Assembly: GCA_012270995.1 (NCBI GenBank) | Contig: JAAXHG010000059.1 | Span: forward strand, 1-40,422 | Source: Vicinamibacteraceae bacterium | GTDB lineage: Bacteria; Acidobacteriota; Thermoanaerobaculia; Multivoradales; Multivoraceae | Length of the DNA: 40,422 bases | Direction: 5' to 3' | Shown here: positions 31,949-40,422 of the stretch, piece by piece | Layout: the number at the start of each line of letters is the position of its first letter | How positions within the stretch are numbered: the first letter of the stretch is position 1 | Program-made: the position numbers and the translations under genes | The notes under the pieces: model-generated | What the model saw: only the letters and a program-made list of their open reading frames with translations | What the model was told of the DNA's origin: nothing | The model's database searches: none

Positions 31949-33973
31949 TTACGGGCTGCCCGGCGTGGCGCTGGTCGTCCCGACGCCGTTCCCGGCGTTG
32001 CCCGCGGCCCGCAACTCCACCGTGTACGTCGTGCCGCTGGTCAGACTCGTCAACTTGTGACGGCGCTTCGACGAACAGGGGACGACCGCCCAGTCGTTGA
32101 AGGTCCCGGCGGCTGAACGCCAGCGTACCTCGTACGCCACCGGTTTGACCGAGCCCGACGGGGCGCCCCAGGTCAACGCCAGTTCGCCGTCGCTTGGTGT
32201 CGCGGTCAGACCGAGCGGCGCGCCGAAGACGACCGAGGGCGCTTCCGAGACCGCGACGGTCGCTCCCCGGTCCCGCAGCGCGGGCACGTCGTTGGCGAGC
32301 GTCCGGGCGTCCAGGGGATTCCACTCGAGCGAAAGGTAGTCGCCGGCGCCCAAGCCGGTGTTGCTCGTCAAGCCTCCGATGCTCGTGAGGCAGTTGCTGT
32401 CGAGTTCCAGCCTTTCGAGCTTCGTGAGTCCCGAGAGCGGCGATACATCCGTGAGGTCGTTTGAGCCGAGCTCCAGCCTCCTGACCTCAGGGAGGCCCGC
32501 GAGCGGCAATACGTCGGTGATCGTGTTGGAGCGGAGAGCCAGCGACGTGAGCCTTGCAAGGCCAGAGAGCGGCGCCACGTCCGTGAGCGCGTTGCGTTGA
32601 AGGTCCAGCGCCGTGAGCTTGGTGAGTCCCGAAAGCGGCGATACGTCCGTGATCGCGTTGCCGCCGAGATATAGCCCCCGGAGTCTGGTGAGTCCCGAAA
32701 GCGGCGATACGTCCGTGATCGCGTTGCCGTCGAGACCCAGCCACGCGAGTTGGGTGAGTCCGGCCAGCGGCGCTACGTCGGTGATCGCATTGCTGCCGAG
32801 ATCCAGCCACGTGAGTTCGGTGAGAGCCGAGAGCGGCGCGACGTCCGTGATGGCGTTGTCGTCGAGACCCAGCCAGGCGAGTTGGACAAGTCCGGCCAGC
32901 GGCGCCGCGTCCGTGATTCCGTTCTCGCCGAGAACCAGCCACGTGAGTTCGGTGAGGCCGGCTAGCGGCGCCGCGTCCGTGATTCCGTTGTCGTCGACGT
33001 ACAGCCCCCGGAGCTTGGCGAGTCCGGCCAGCGGCGCTACGTCCGTGATCGCGTTGCTGCCGAGATCCAGCTCCGCAAGTCGGGTGAGTCCGGCTAGCGG
33101 CATCACGTCCGTGATCTCGTTGTCGTGGAGACCCAGCCACGCGAGTTCGGTGAGTCCCGACAGCGGCGCCGCGTCCGTGATTCCGTTGTCGTAGAGAACC
33201 AGCCACGTGAGTCGGGTGAGTCCGGCCAGCGGCGTCACGTCCGTGATCGCGTTGTCGTCGAGAAAAAGCCACGCGAGTTCGGTGAGGCCCGACAGCGGCG
33301 CCGCGTCCGTGATTTCGTTGCCGCCGAGATACAGCCCCCGGAGTCTGGCAAGTCCCGATAGCGGCGTTAGGTCCGTGATCGCGTTGGCGGCGAGATCCAG
33401 CCGCGTAAGCCTGGTCAGGGACGAGAGCGGCGTCACGTCCGTGATTCGGTTGTCGTGAAGATCCAACCCGGTCAGCTCGGTGAGAGCCGAGAGCGGCGCG
33501 ACGTCCGTGATGTCGTTGTGGAAGAGAGCCAGCCGCGTGAGCTCGACGAGCCCCTTCAGCGGAGATACGTCCGTGATCTCGTTGTGGGAGAGATCCAGCC
33601 TCGTGAGCTCGGTGAGGCCCGAGAGCGGCGCCGCGTCCGTGATCGCGTTGCCGCCGAGCATCAAGTCCTCGAGTCCGGTCGCAAACTGCAAACCGGTCAG
33701 GTCTTTGATGTTGCAGCGTCCACACCAGAGGCTGGCCATGTGCTCCATCTCGGTGCTGCTGATCGTCTCTCCCGCCTGCTTGCCCAACTCCCGTTCCACG
33801 GCGGCGCGCAGGTTGGCGTCCGGTATCCTGACCTCGACGGGCGACGCCGCGATCACCGTCACGTCGTCGATGGCGAGCGCGACCGCCTGCGCCGGGTCGT
33901 CGCCCGCCGCGGCGACTCCGGGGACCAGCGCCAGGAGGAGAAGGAAGCGCGGAACCCGATTGCCAGACTGCAT
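31949..33973 (-). CDS. Internalin-like LRR protein with C-terminal Fn3 (second paralog)
   Basis: 674 residues. ATG 33973 is favoured because GGAG lies eight bases upstream and because it aligns with the paralog start (MQSGNRVPRFLLLLALVPGVAA, a signal peptide); ATG 33979 is possible. The cap IPDANLRAAVERELGKQAGET leads to 20 leucine-rich repeats with the N-x-I-T-D-V-x-P-L pattern, ending at NCLTSIGGL. Then LEWNPLDARTLANDVPALRD and an Fn3 domain end in TTSATPGSP. It lacks the FW domains of the first paralog. Two Cys before the repeats (LWCGRCNIKDL) may form a disulfide. Predicted exported; ligand unknown. Confidence 0.85.
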   Translation of the reverse strand: MQSGNRVPRFLLLLALVPGVAAAGDDPAQAVALAIDDVTVIAASPVEVRIPDANLRAAVERELGKQAGETISSTEMEHMASLWCGRCNIKDLTGLQFATGLEDLMLGGNAITDAAPLSGLTELTRLDLSHNEITDVSPLKGLVELTRLALFHNDITDVAPLSALTELTGLDLHDNRITDVTPLSSLTRLTRLDLAANAITDLTPLSGLARLRGLYLGGNEITDAAPLSGLTELAWLFLDDNAITDVTPLAGLTRLTWLVLYDNGITDAAPLSGLTELAWLGLHDNEITDVMPLAGLTRLAELDLGSNAITDVAPLAGLAKLRGLYVDDNGITDAAPLAGLTELTWLVLGENGITDAAPLAGLVQLAWLGLDDNAITDVAPLSALTELTWLDLGSNAITDVAPLAGLTQLAWLGLDGNAITDVSPLSGLTRLRGLYLGGNAITDVSPLSGLTKLTALDLQRNALTDVAPLSGLARLTSLALRSNTITDVLPLAGLPEVRRLELGSNDLTDVSPLSGLTKLERLELDSNCLTSIGGLTSNTGLGAGDYLSLEWNPLDARTLANDVPALRDRGATVAVSEAPSVVFGAPLGLTATPSDGELALTWGAPSGSVKPVAYEVRWRSAAGTFNDWAVVPCSSKRRHKLTSLTSGTTYTVELRAAGNAGNGVGTTSATPGSP

Positions 33974-34370
33974 GGTCATCGCTCCGCTAGCCTACCGCGC
34001 CGCGCGCCGCCGAGAAGGGCGCCAGCCTCCTCCGGCCGCGCTGACGGTCGCCGCCGTCGGCTGCTGTTCCGGTTGCTCGGCTGACGCTAACGACGCCACG
34101 GGCCTCGGAAACGGAGCGGGAGCCGACTCGGCTGGGCCGGAAGCGAAGAGGCGACAAAGCACAACCAGTGCTCAAGGTTCGCGCCGAGGCTGCCGGGGTC
34201 GCCGGCAGGATCGGCGGACACTCGCTTCATTCAACGAAATGGATAGAGAGTTGAGATGGGCCGATATGACGTAAACTCCGTCTTTGACTAACGCGTGAGA
34301 ACGGGGGGCGAGGCCTCGGATGATCACGGTGGAGCAGTGCGAGAGAGGTCTTCGGACTCTGGATCCGTAC
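33974..34370. other. Intergenic stretch with a membrane-protein tail relic and an AT-rich patch
   Basis: No intact gene is present. Bases 34041-34084 are a decayed copy (one base missing) of the end of the DUF1640-like gene. About 34225-34290 is clearly AT-richer than its surroundings and contains TTGAGA and TTGACT hexamers, a possible promoter for the gene at 34371. The rest shows nothing. Confidence 0.5.
34041..34084 (+). repeat. Relic of the tail of the DUF1640-like protein
   Basis: CTGACGGTCGCCGCCGTCGG is shared with 31840-31860, and the following bases match with one deletion. Restoring the base gives VAAVGLLFRLLG and a stop. It is the third copy in the window. Confidence 0.6.
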
Positions 34371-35033
34371 ATGCGGGTCTTCCGCGCAGCGTGCGCCTCG
34401 GCGATTCTTCTCCTCCTCGCCGGAGCGGCAACCGCCCAGGAAGGCTCCCGCGCCGCGCGGAGAGCGGAGGCCGTCGCGGCCGCCGGCGCCGTGACCGCAA
34501 CCTCCCTAGACGGCGTCCAAGACGCCGCCGCGCAGCCGGCGGAAACGGAGGGCCCGGAGCCGCCGCCGGCCGCCAGGCTCGGACCCCTTCTCGGCCGCCG
34601 GGTGGCGGCGCTCGCGGCCGCGGCGCCGCCTTCCGGGCCGCGGCCGCCGGCTCGGGACGGCGTTGAGGGCCTCGAGCGCGAAGCCGGCTCGAAATCGGCG
34701 CAGCCCTTCGTTGCCTTCACGATCTACGTCGACGAGCATCGCCGGCTTGCCGACCTCGAGAAGTTCCTGGCCGACCGGGGCGCCTACCCCGGCACGTCCT
34801 TCGCCGGCGGCGCCGCCGACCTCTTCGGCGGCGCTCTCACCGCTTCGGCCCCGGTCTCCCTGCTGCTCGAGATCGCCGCCCGGCCCGGGGTTCGCTATCT
34901 GCGAGAGCGGCATCCTCCTCGAATCGACCGGGCCCCGCCGGAGGCGGGCGACCCGCCTCCACTCCGGCAAGGCCCCGGCGGCGAAGGCGCGAAGACTCTT
35001 CATAGCCGGTTTCCCGACTCGCGTGAACCATGA
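34371..35033 (+). CDS. Stand-alone protease-propeptide-like secreted protein (truncated paralog)
   Basis: 220 residues. A signal peptide (MRVFRAACASAILLLLAGAATA) supports ATG 34371; ATG 34320 would precede it by 17 residues. An Ala/Pro-rich stretch follows, then a domain matching the N-terminal propeptide-like region of the next gene: LGPLLGRRVAALA, QPFVAFTIYVDEHR, LADLEKFLADRGAYPG, VSLLLEIAARPGVRYLRE. After that the protein has only an unrelated ~35-residue tail where the neighbour has its subtilisin domain. It may be a decayed tandem copy of the protease or a free propeptide able to inhibit or chaperone it. Confidence 0.65.
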   Translation: MRVFRAACASAILLLLAGAATAQEGSRAARRAEAVAAAGAVTATSLDGVQDAAAQPAETEGPEPPPAARLGPLLGRRVAALAAAAPPSGPRPPARDGVEGLEREAGSKSAQPFVAFTIYVDEHRRLADLEKFLADRGAYPGTSFAGGAADLFGGALTASAPVSLLLEIAARPGVRYLRERHPPRIDRAPPEAGDPPPLRQGPGGEGAKTLHSRFPDSREP

Positions 35034-35175
35034 CTCGCGGAATCCTGACGACCGTTCGTAGGGCCGAGGCCACCGCTCGGGGTTCGGGCGACCCGCCCAC
35101 CGTGCCGACGTACCCCCCCCCCAGAATTCTGGCGGGCGAACATCCTGGCAGACGGTCACGGGGGGCTTGAGCGCC

Positions 35176-38100
35176 GTGTCCGCCGCGTCGCCCACTCCGC
35201 CGCCGCCGCGCGCGCCGGTTCGGCGGTCCGCCCGTCGAGCCCTGTTCGCGAGCGCGCTCCTGCCGGTGTCGTTGTTCCTCGCCGCCGCCTCACCGGCGCA
35301 GGTCGAGACTTCGTACCCGAACCTGGGGCCGCTGCTCCGGCGCGTCGCCGCGGCGTACGAATCGCGGGGCGAGGCCGCCGCGGCGGGGCTTGCGGCGGCG
35401 GTCTCCAGACAGACGACCGGGGCCCAGACGAGCGCCGATCCGTTCGTTCCGGTCTCGGTCCACGTAGACGCCGACGCCCCTGAGCGCCTGGGCGAGATCG
35501 CCGCCTGGATCGCGGACCGCGGCGGTTGGCTGGGGGAAGTGTTGGTGGCCGAGCCCGGAGATCCGTTCGCCGGCGCGGTCGCGGCTTCGGTGCCCGTCGC
35601 CTTGCTGGCCGAGCTGTCGGAGCGGCCGGGCGTCCGTTACGCCCGAGCGAAGCCTCAGCCGCGAACCCAGCAGCAGCCCGACCCCGAGGCGATCTACTAC
35701 CCGCACGGCCCGGCCGACGTGATGGGCGCCACGGCCTGGCATCACGCCGGCTACACGGGCGACGGAATCCGCGTCGGCGTCGTCGATGTCGGCTTCATCG
35801 GCTTCAGCGACTCCGTGTCGCCGAAGCTGAAGACGCCCGCGAAGTTCTACTGCTTCCCCCCGTTCGACTCCGCCGCGGGGCCGGCGCCGGTCAGCACGAC
35901 CGACATCTCGGCGTGCGAACGGGTACACGTGCACGGCGCCTCGGTCTCGGAGTACCTGTTGAGCGTCGCCCCGGACGTGTCGCTCTTCATCGCCAACCTC
36001 CCGGACGATGGCGACCCGCGCTCCGGATTGTCCGAGATCGTGGACTGGATGGCCGGGAACGGGGTGCGGATCATCAACTTCTCCGTCGGCTACTGGTGGG
36101 ACGGTCCGGGCAACGGCTCGTCTCCGTTCACGAACAGCTCGCTGGGCATGATCGACCGGGCCGTTCGCAACGGCATCGCCTTCTTCAACTCCGCCGGTAA
36201 CTCGAACGATGACAGTTGGGCTTCGTTCACGCCGGACTTCGTGGATGTCGCGCAGTCGGGCGGCGGAACGAAGGAGTTTCTGAACTTCGGCTCGACCGAA
36301 GCGCCGGACACCTGCCTCGACGTCTATTTCTACGGCTCGGCGCTTCCCAGAAACCGACCGCTGCAGTTGCGCTGGCAGGGAACCTGGTGGCAGACGGCGA
36401 CGAATCTCGACCTCCACCTCTACGCCGGCAGCGACATGACCGGGACGCCGAAGTTGAGCTCGAACGACTTCCGGGACGGCGACTACGGCGGGGACGAGCT
36501 CAGCTTTCCCTGGGACATCCTGCTGGCGCGATTCGGACTCGCCGAAAACCTGGCGGAGAGCGTCCTGCGGGGCGGGCAGCACTGCGTCGCGGTGGAGAAG
36601 GTCTCGGGCGACGATCCGGGCTGGCTTCAGCTCAGCTCGTTCGTGGACGCGGACTGCTTCGGGAACCTCTCGGGCGGTGTGTGCGCCTCCTCGGCGAACG
36701 GCCTCGCGAACATCGGCAACCCGGGCGAGAGCGCGAACGCGGGGATGATGGCGGTCGCCGCCTACGGCATCCACGGCGCCACCCACGGCCTCGAGGACTT
36801 CAGCAGCGTCGGACCGACCCCGGACCTGCGCATCAAGCCCGACATCAGCGGCGTGGACCGCGTGTCGCCGGAGGGCCTGGTGGACGTCTCGTTCGTGGGA
36901 ACGAGCTTCTCGTCGCCGGCGACGGCCGGTCTGGCCGCCCTGGTGCTCGAGCGCTACGCGGCCGGCACGACCGTCGACACGCCGGTCAAGCTCGTGAAGT
37001 ACATCAGGGACAACGCCATTCCCATCGAGTACGAGGCGTTCAAGAGCCCGAACTTCTACCTCGGCCACGGACTCGCCAGGCTGCCGGACCCCGACCCGAC
37101 CGCCGCTCCGGTCGCGACGCTCAGCCTCAACCCGCGCGCGGTCTTGGAGGGAGAGAAGGCCAGGGTGGGCGTCAGCCTGGACAAGCCGGCCGCGAGCGAC
37201 GTCGCGGTGACGGTCTCCGCTTCGCCGGCGACGGGGTACGCCCTGAGCGGCTCGTCGCTGACGGTGCCGGCCGGAGACGTCTGGTCCTCCACCCACCTCA
37301 CGATTACCGCGGACGACGACCAGACGGAGGAGGCGGATCGAACGATCACGCTGTCGGCGACCGCCAGCGGCGTTTCGGGAATTCTCGACCCGAACGACGT
37401 CTCCCTGACGATTCGGGACGACGACGAGCCGCCGCCGTCCGGACCGCGCGCGACGCTGAGGGTTCCCGCGTCGATCACGGAAGGCAGCATCGCCGTCGTC
37501 GACGCGCGCGCGGACGACTCGTGGACTCCGGAAGCGACCACGATCACGGTCTCGGTTCCGGCTTCGAGCGCCTGGTCCCTGAGCACGAACGACGAACTCT
37601 CGAACTACAGACAGGCGGGCCAAAGGAAGAACCTCCGACAATGCGCAACCTGCTTCAACGGCAACTCCGAGGGTCGCGTTGGAGATCTGGTCACGATCAC
37701 GTCCACCGACGACGACGTCCACTCGGGCGGCGCTCTGACCGTCGTCGTGAAAGGGACGATCACGGAGGGGGGCAGCGGTCTGACCGCCGTCGACGACGCG
37801 ACGTTGACGATCGTAGACGACGAGCCCCTGCCGGTCGTCAGCCTCAGTCTCAGCGAGGACTCGGTTCTCGAGGGAGGGTCGGCGACGTTGACGGCGGAGT
37901 TGTCGGGGGCCTCGAGCGAGGACGTGACCGTCACCGTGTCGGCGACCTCGGGCGACTACGCGCGGACGGGCGACGCGCTGACCATCTCCAGCGGCCAGAC
38001 GACGAGCACGGGCACGGTCACCTTCGCCGGCGTCGACGACGCGACGGACGACCCGAACGAGTCGATCACGATTTCCGGCGTCGCAGCCGGCGGCAACGGA

Positions 38101-40422
38101 GTGCGGGACCCGGAAGCCGTGACGCTGACCTTCCTGGACGACGAAGGCAAGCCGGCGGTGGACCTCCTTCTCGGCCCGCCGACGATCCAGGAGTACAACG
38201 GCGCCAGCGCGGTGACGGCGGTTCTGGACCGACCGGCCGCAAGCGACGTGGTGGTGACGGTGGCGGCGGCGGACGCCGGCGGCGCCACCGAGAGCCCCTT
38301 CACCCTGGTCGGAGACACGCTGACGATCGCCGCCGGGGCGACGACGAGCACCGGCGACGTGACGGTCGAGGCGGTCGACGACCAGGTCGACGCGGCGGGC
38401 GACCGGCAGGTGCTGGTTTCGGGGACGACGACCGGTACCGACGTGGAGGCGCCCGCAAGCGCGACCCTGACGATCGTCGACGACGAGTCCCAGGTCGTCG
38501 GCCTGGCGCTCGGGGCGATCTATGTCGAGGAGGGCGGCGACACCACGGTGACGGCGGGACTCCGCTTCGAGTCGACCGCGGACACGGTGGTGACCGTGAA
38601 GCCGTTGACGGACGCATACACCGTGACCGGGACCGGGGAACTGACGATCGCGGCCGGCGACAGGGCGGCCTCCGGGACGGTCACGATTACCGCCTTCGAC
38701 GACGACGTCGAGGGGCCGGAGGCGGTCTTCGTGGGCGTTTCCGCGGAGGTGACGGGCGGCAACGGCACCGGCCCGCCGAATCCGGTGATTCTGATCGTGA
38801 CCGACGACGACGCGGTGACGAACACGGCGCCGCGGTTCACCACGAGCGGGCCCGTGACCTTGTCCGTGGACGAGAACGCGGCCGGCGGCACCAGCGTCGG
38901 CGCGGCGCTCGGGGCGGAGGACGACGACAACGATCCGATCACGTGGGGCCTCGACGACGACGACCAACTGTCGGGCGACCACCTGCTGTTCGAGATCGGC
39001 GCCGGTCAGGTCGCGACCAGGGTGAACACGGCGCTCGACCACGAGACGAAGCCGAGCTACCGGTTCAAGGCCCGGGTGGACGACGGTCGGGGCGGCATCG
39101 CCCGCCTCGACGTGACCGTGAACGTGAACGATCTGCTGGAACCCCCCGAGGCGCCGTCGAAGCCCCGCTTGAGGTCACCGGCGTCGGGCAGCCTGCGGGT
39201 CGAATGGGAGGAACCGGGGAACACCGGGCCGGACATCACCGGCTACGACGTGCGGTACCGGAAGTCGGGCGCGACGGCCTGGACCGACGCCGGCCACGCC
39301 GGCACGGCTTTGAACGCAGAGATCACGGGTCTCGAGGCGAACGTGGAGTACGAGGCCCAGGTGCGGGCGACGAACGACGAGGGCACGAGCGGGTGGTCGG
39401 CGTCGGGGACGTTGACGGTCAGCTCGGGGACGGGAGTGTGGTCGGCGACGTTGACGCCGGCGGACAACACGGTCGATGAAGACGAAGAGTTCATCGGCTG
39501 GACCGACCTCGCACCGGGGTACCTGACGCAGTCGTCGATCAGCGTGTCCGAACGCCGCGCCAACGACGACATCAAGGCAGTCTTGGCAATCAAGACTCTG
39601 GACTGGCTCGTGTTCGTCTTCGAAGGGGACGACCACAGGTTTCCCGGCGGCACGGAAGTCGACGTGACCGTCGGACAGGACACTGTAACCGACAAGAGAC
39701 TAGCCAGGGTAACAGCTCCCGGGCAGCAGGTACCCGGCTACACGATCTTCTACATCACGACTCCTCCCGACCTGGATGACGGCGATACGGTCGACCTGAC
39801 GCTCAGGAACAGGCAAAACACCAAAACCCACTGGGAGGCGACGATGGTAGCCGACCTCGAAGCGGTGCCGGCCTCCAAGCGGTACGGCTACGGCAGTCTC
39901 GGGATCGCCGCGACGATCGGCGAACTGACCGACAACGACTTCGACGTCGGAAGCACGACCTACACCGTCACGGAGGTGATGAACCGGTTCGAGGACGACA
40001 AGCTCGACCTGGTCGTCACGCCGAAGGCGTCCATGGCTCTCGACGGCCTCGTGCTCGACGTCGACGGCACGGAACTGGCGCTCTCCGGTGCCCTGGCGGC
40101 AACCCAGCCCGACCAGGATCGCGACGTCTACACGTGGGACTACGCGACGGACTGGACCATCGACGACCCGGACACGGAGAACATCGACGAGGCAGTCGAC
40201 GTGGCCATGTCGCTCAAGCAGGCGCCGGCGTCGAACAGTCCTCCGGTGTTCGACGACGGCGCTTCGGCGACTCGCACGGTGGTCGAGAACACGGCTTCGG
40301 GCGAGAACGTCGGCACGGCGTTGACGGCCCAGGACGCCGACGGGGACACGCTGACGTACTCGCTTTCGGGCACGGACGCGTCGTCGTTTTCGATCGATTC
40401 GACGACGGGCCAGTTGAAGACG
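35176..40422 (+). CDS. Giant secreted subtilisin-like (S8) protease with Calx-beta, cadherin and Fn3 domains (partial)
   Basis: At least 1749 residues; the frame runs off the right edge. GTG 35176 (or TTG 35167) starts a signal-bearing N-terminus (LFASALLPVSLFLAAASPAQ). A propeptide-like domain (~residues 45-155) follows. The S8 triad is Asp204 (VGVVDVGF), His253 (VHGASVSEYL) and Ser577 (GTSFSSPATAGLAAL), with oxyanion Asn342 (NSAGNSN). Next are about five Calx-beta-like repeats (~640-1210), a cadherin-like domain (SVDENAAGG), Fn3 (~1319-1415), two related ~125-residue beta domains starting VWSATLT and HWEATMV (~1420-1680), and the beginning of another cadherin domain (VVENTASGENVG). It should act outside the cell on proteins. 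The paralogous propeptide gene is 142 bp upstream. Confidence 0.88.
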   Translation, partial: MSAASPTPPPPRAPVRRSARRALFASALLPVSLFLAAASPAQVETSYPNLGPLLRRVAAAYESRGEAAAAGLAAAVSRQTTGAQTSADPFVPVSVHVDADAPERLGEIAAWIADRGGWLGEVLVAEPGDPFAGAVAASVPVALLAELSERPGVRYARAKPQPRTQQQPDPEAIYYPHGPADVMGATAWHHAGYTGDGIRVGVVDVGFIGFSDSVSPKLKTPAKFYCFPPFDSAAGPAPVSTTDISACERVHVHGASVSEYLLSVAPDVSLFIANLPDDGDPRSGLSEIVDWMAGNGVRIINFSVGYWWDGPGNGSSPFTNSSLGMIDRAVRNGIAFFNSAGNSNDDSWASFTPDFVDVAQSGGGTKEFLNFGSTEAPDTCLDVYFYGSALPRNRPLQLRWQGTWWQTATNLDLHLYAGSDMTGTPKLSSNDFRDGDYGGDELSFPWDILLARFGLAENLAESVLRGGQHCVAVEKVSGDDPGWLQLSSFVDADCFGNLSGGVCASSANGLANIGNPGESANAGMMAVAAYGIHGATHGLEDFSSVGPTPDLRIKPDISGVDRVSPEGLVDVSFVGTSFSSPATAGLAALVLERYAAGTTVDTPVKLVKYIRDNAIPIEYEAFKSPNFYLGHGLARLPDPDPTAAPVATLSLNPRAVLEGEKARVGVSLDKPAASDVAVTVSASPATGYALSGSSLTVPAGDVWSSTHLTITADDDQTEEADRTITLSATASGVSGILDPNDVSLTIRDDDEPPPSGPRATLRVPASITEGSIAVVDARADDSWTPEATTITVSVPASSAWSLSTNDELSNYRQAGQRKNLRQCATCFNGNSEGRVGDLVTITSTDDDVHSGGALTVVVKGTITEGGSGLTAVDDATLTIVDDEPLPVVSLSLSEDSVLEGGSATLTAELSGASSEDVTVTVSATSGDYARTGDALTISSGQTTSTGTVTFAGVDDATDDPNESITISGVAAGGNGVRDPEAVTLTFLDDEGKPAVDLLLGPPTIQEYNGASAVTAVLDRPAASDVVVTVAAADAGGATESPFTLVGDTLTIAAGATTSTGDVTVEAVDDQVDAAGDRQVLVSGTTTGTDVEAPASATLTIVDDESQVVGLALGAIYVEEGGDTTVTAGLRFESTADTVVTVKPLTDAYTVTGTGELTIAAGDRAASGTVTITAFDDDVEGPEAVFVGVSAEVTGGNGTGPPNPVILIVTDDDAVTNTAPRFTTSGPVTLSVDENAAGGTSVGAALGAEDDDNDPITWGLDDDDQLSGDHLLFEIGAGQVATRVNTALDHETKPSYRFKARVDDGRGGIARLDVTVNVNDLLEPPEAPSKPRLRSPASGSLRVEWEEPGNTGPDITGYDVRYRKSGATAWTDAGHAGTALNAEITGLEANVEYEAQVRATNDEGTSGWSASGTLTVSSGTGVWSATLTPADNTVDEDEEFIGWTDLAPGYLTQSSISVSERRANDDIKAVLAIKTLDWLVFVFEGDDHRFPGGTEVDVTVGQDTVTDKRLARVTAPGQQVPGYTIFYITTPPDLDDGDTVDLTLRNRQNTKTHWEATMVADLEAVPASKRYGYGSLGIAATIGELTDNDFDVGSTTYTVTEVMNRFEDDKLDLVVTPKASMALDGLVLDVDGTELALSGALAATQPDQDRDVYTWDYATDWTIDDPDTENIDEAVDVAMSLKQAPASNSPPVFDDGASATRTVVENTASGENVGTALTAQDADGDTLTYSLSGTDASSFSIDSTTGQLKT

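Noticed and set aside
35113..35122. Run of ten C upstream of the subtilase start, as a phase-variation switch
   Set aside because: It lies before any convincing start codon and is not clearly within the promoter. A C run of this length is not very surprising in such GC-rich DNA. An adjoining 12-bp palindrome (35121-35132) has no visible role.
36216..39479. A 1087-codon plus-strand frame overlapping the subtilase
   Set aside because: It is dominated by Arg, Gly and Asp from the wrong frame of GC-rich DNA. The frame beginning at 35176 carries the S8 triad and the stalk domains across the same bases.

Overview
The window is strongly GC-rich, gene-dense and bacterial. It mixes large secreted multi-domain proteins (cadherin, fibronectin III, Calx-beta, leucine-rich repeats), CoA and fatty-acid metabolism genes, and many toxin-antitoxin and restriction genes. 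A paired C-terminal domain with a W-F-F / V-L-D-G-R / F-W-v-f signature resembles domains I associate with secreted proteins of Acidobacteriota (Thermoanaerobaculia-like lineages). That assignment is inference from recall. No rRNA, tRNA or CRISPR array was recognised.

Layout. (1) 1-1066: the 3' end of a secreted protein carrying the paired domain. (2) 1.2-2.8 kb: an orphan VapB-type antitoxin with a palindromic operator, a Cys-rich lipoprotein and a VapBC pair. (3) 2.9-9.9 kb: a secreted CHAT-fold protein that has lost both catalytic residues, an enoyl-CoA hydratase, a GST-like protein, RecQ and a POT-family peptide transporter. (4) 9.9-14.9 kb, a defence and addiction island: a two-gene restriction-modification system, a frameshifted relic of a type III restriction subunit, a second VapBC with a perfect 11-bp-arm operator, a 3' fragment of an acyl-CoA synthetase gene, and a three-gene toxin-antitoxin-chaperone (TAC) module (HigB-like toxin, HigA-like antitoxin with a C-terminal tail, SecB-like chaperone). 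The TAC module lies between the fragment and the intact synthetase gene. (5) 14.9-22.1 kb: acyl-CoA synthetase, flavin- or F420-dependent LLM oxidoreductase, class III CoA-transferase, a sulfatase-HEAT fusion and a Uma2-type nuclease-fold protein.

(6) 22.4-40.4 kb, the secretome and shuffling zone: a 1651-residue metalloprotease adhesin, a coiled-coil nuclease-like protein, two tandem paralogous internalin-like LRR proteins (the first with a one-base frameshift), a DUF1640-like coiled-coil membrane protein between them, a stand-alone protease-propeptide paralog, and a giant subtilisin-like protease that runs off the right edge. Short relics of these genes (paired-domain fragment, nuclease 3' tail, membrane-protein tail) are scattered through the intergenic spaces. 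This suggests repeated duplication and deletion.

How the genes may work together (inference): the large exported proteases, the sulfatase and the peptide transporter fit a polymer-degrading life style, with CoA ligase, hydratase and CoA-transferase feeding acyl-CoA metabolism. The island at 9.9-14.9 kb is a mobile or decaying defence and addiction cluster. The TAC module is the most interesting discrete system.
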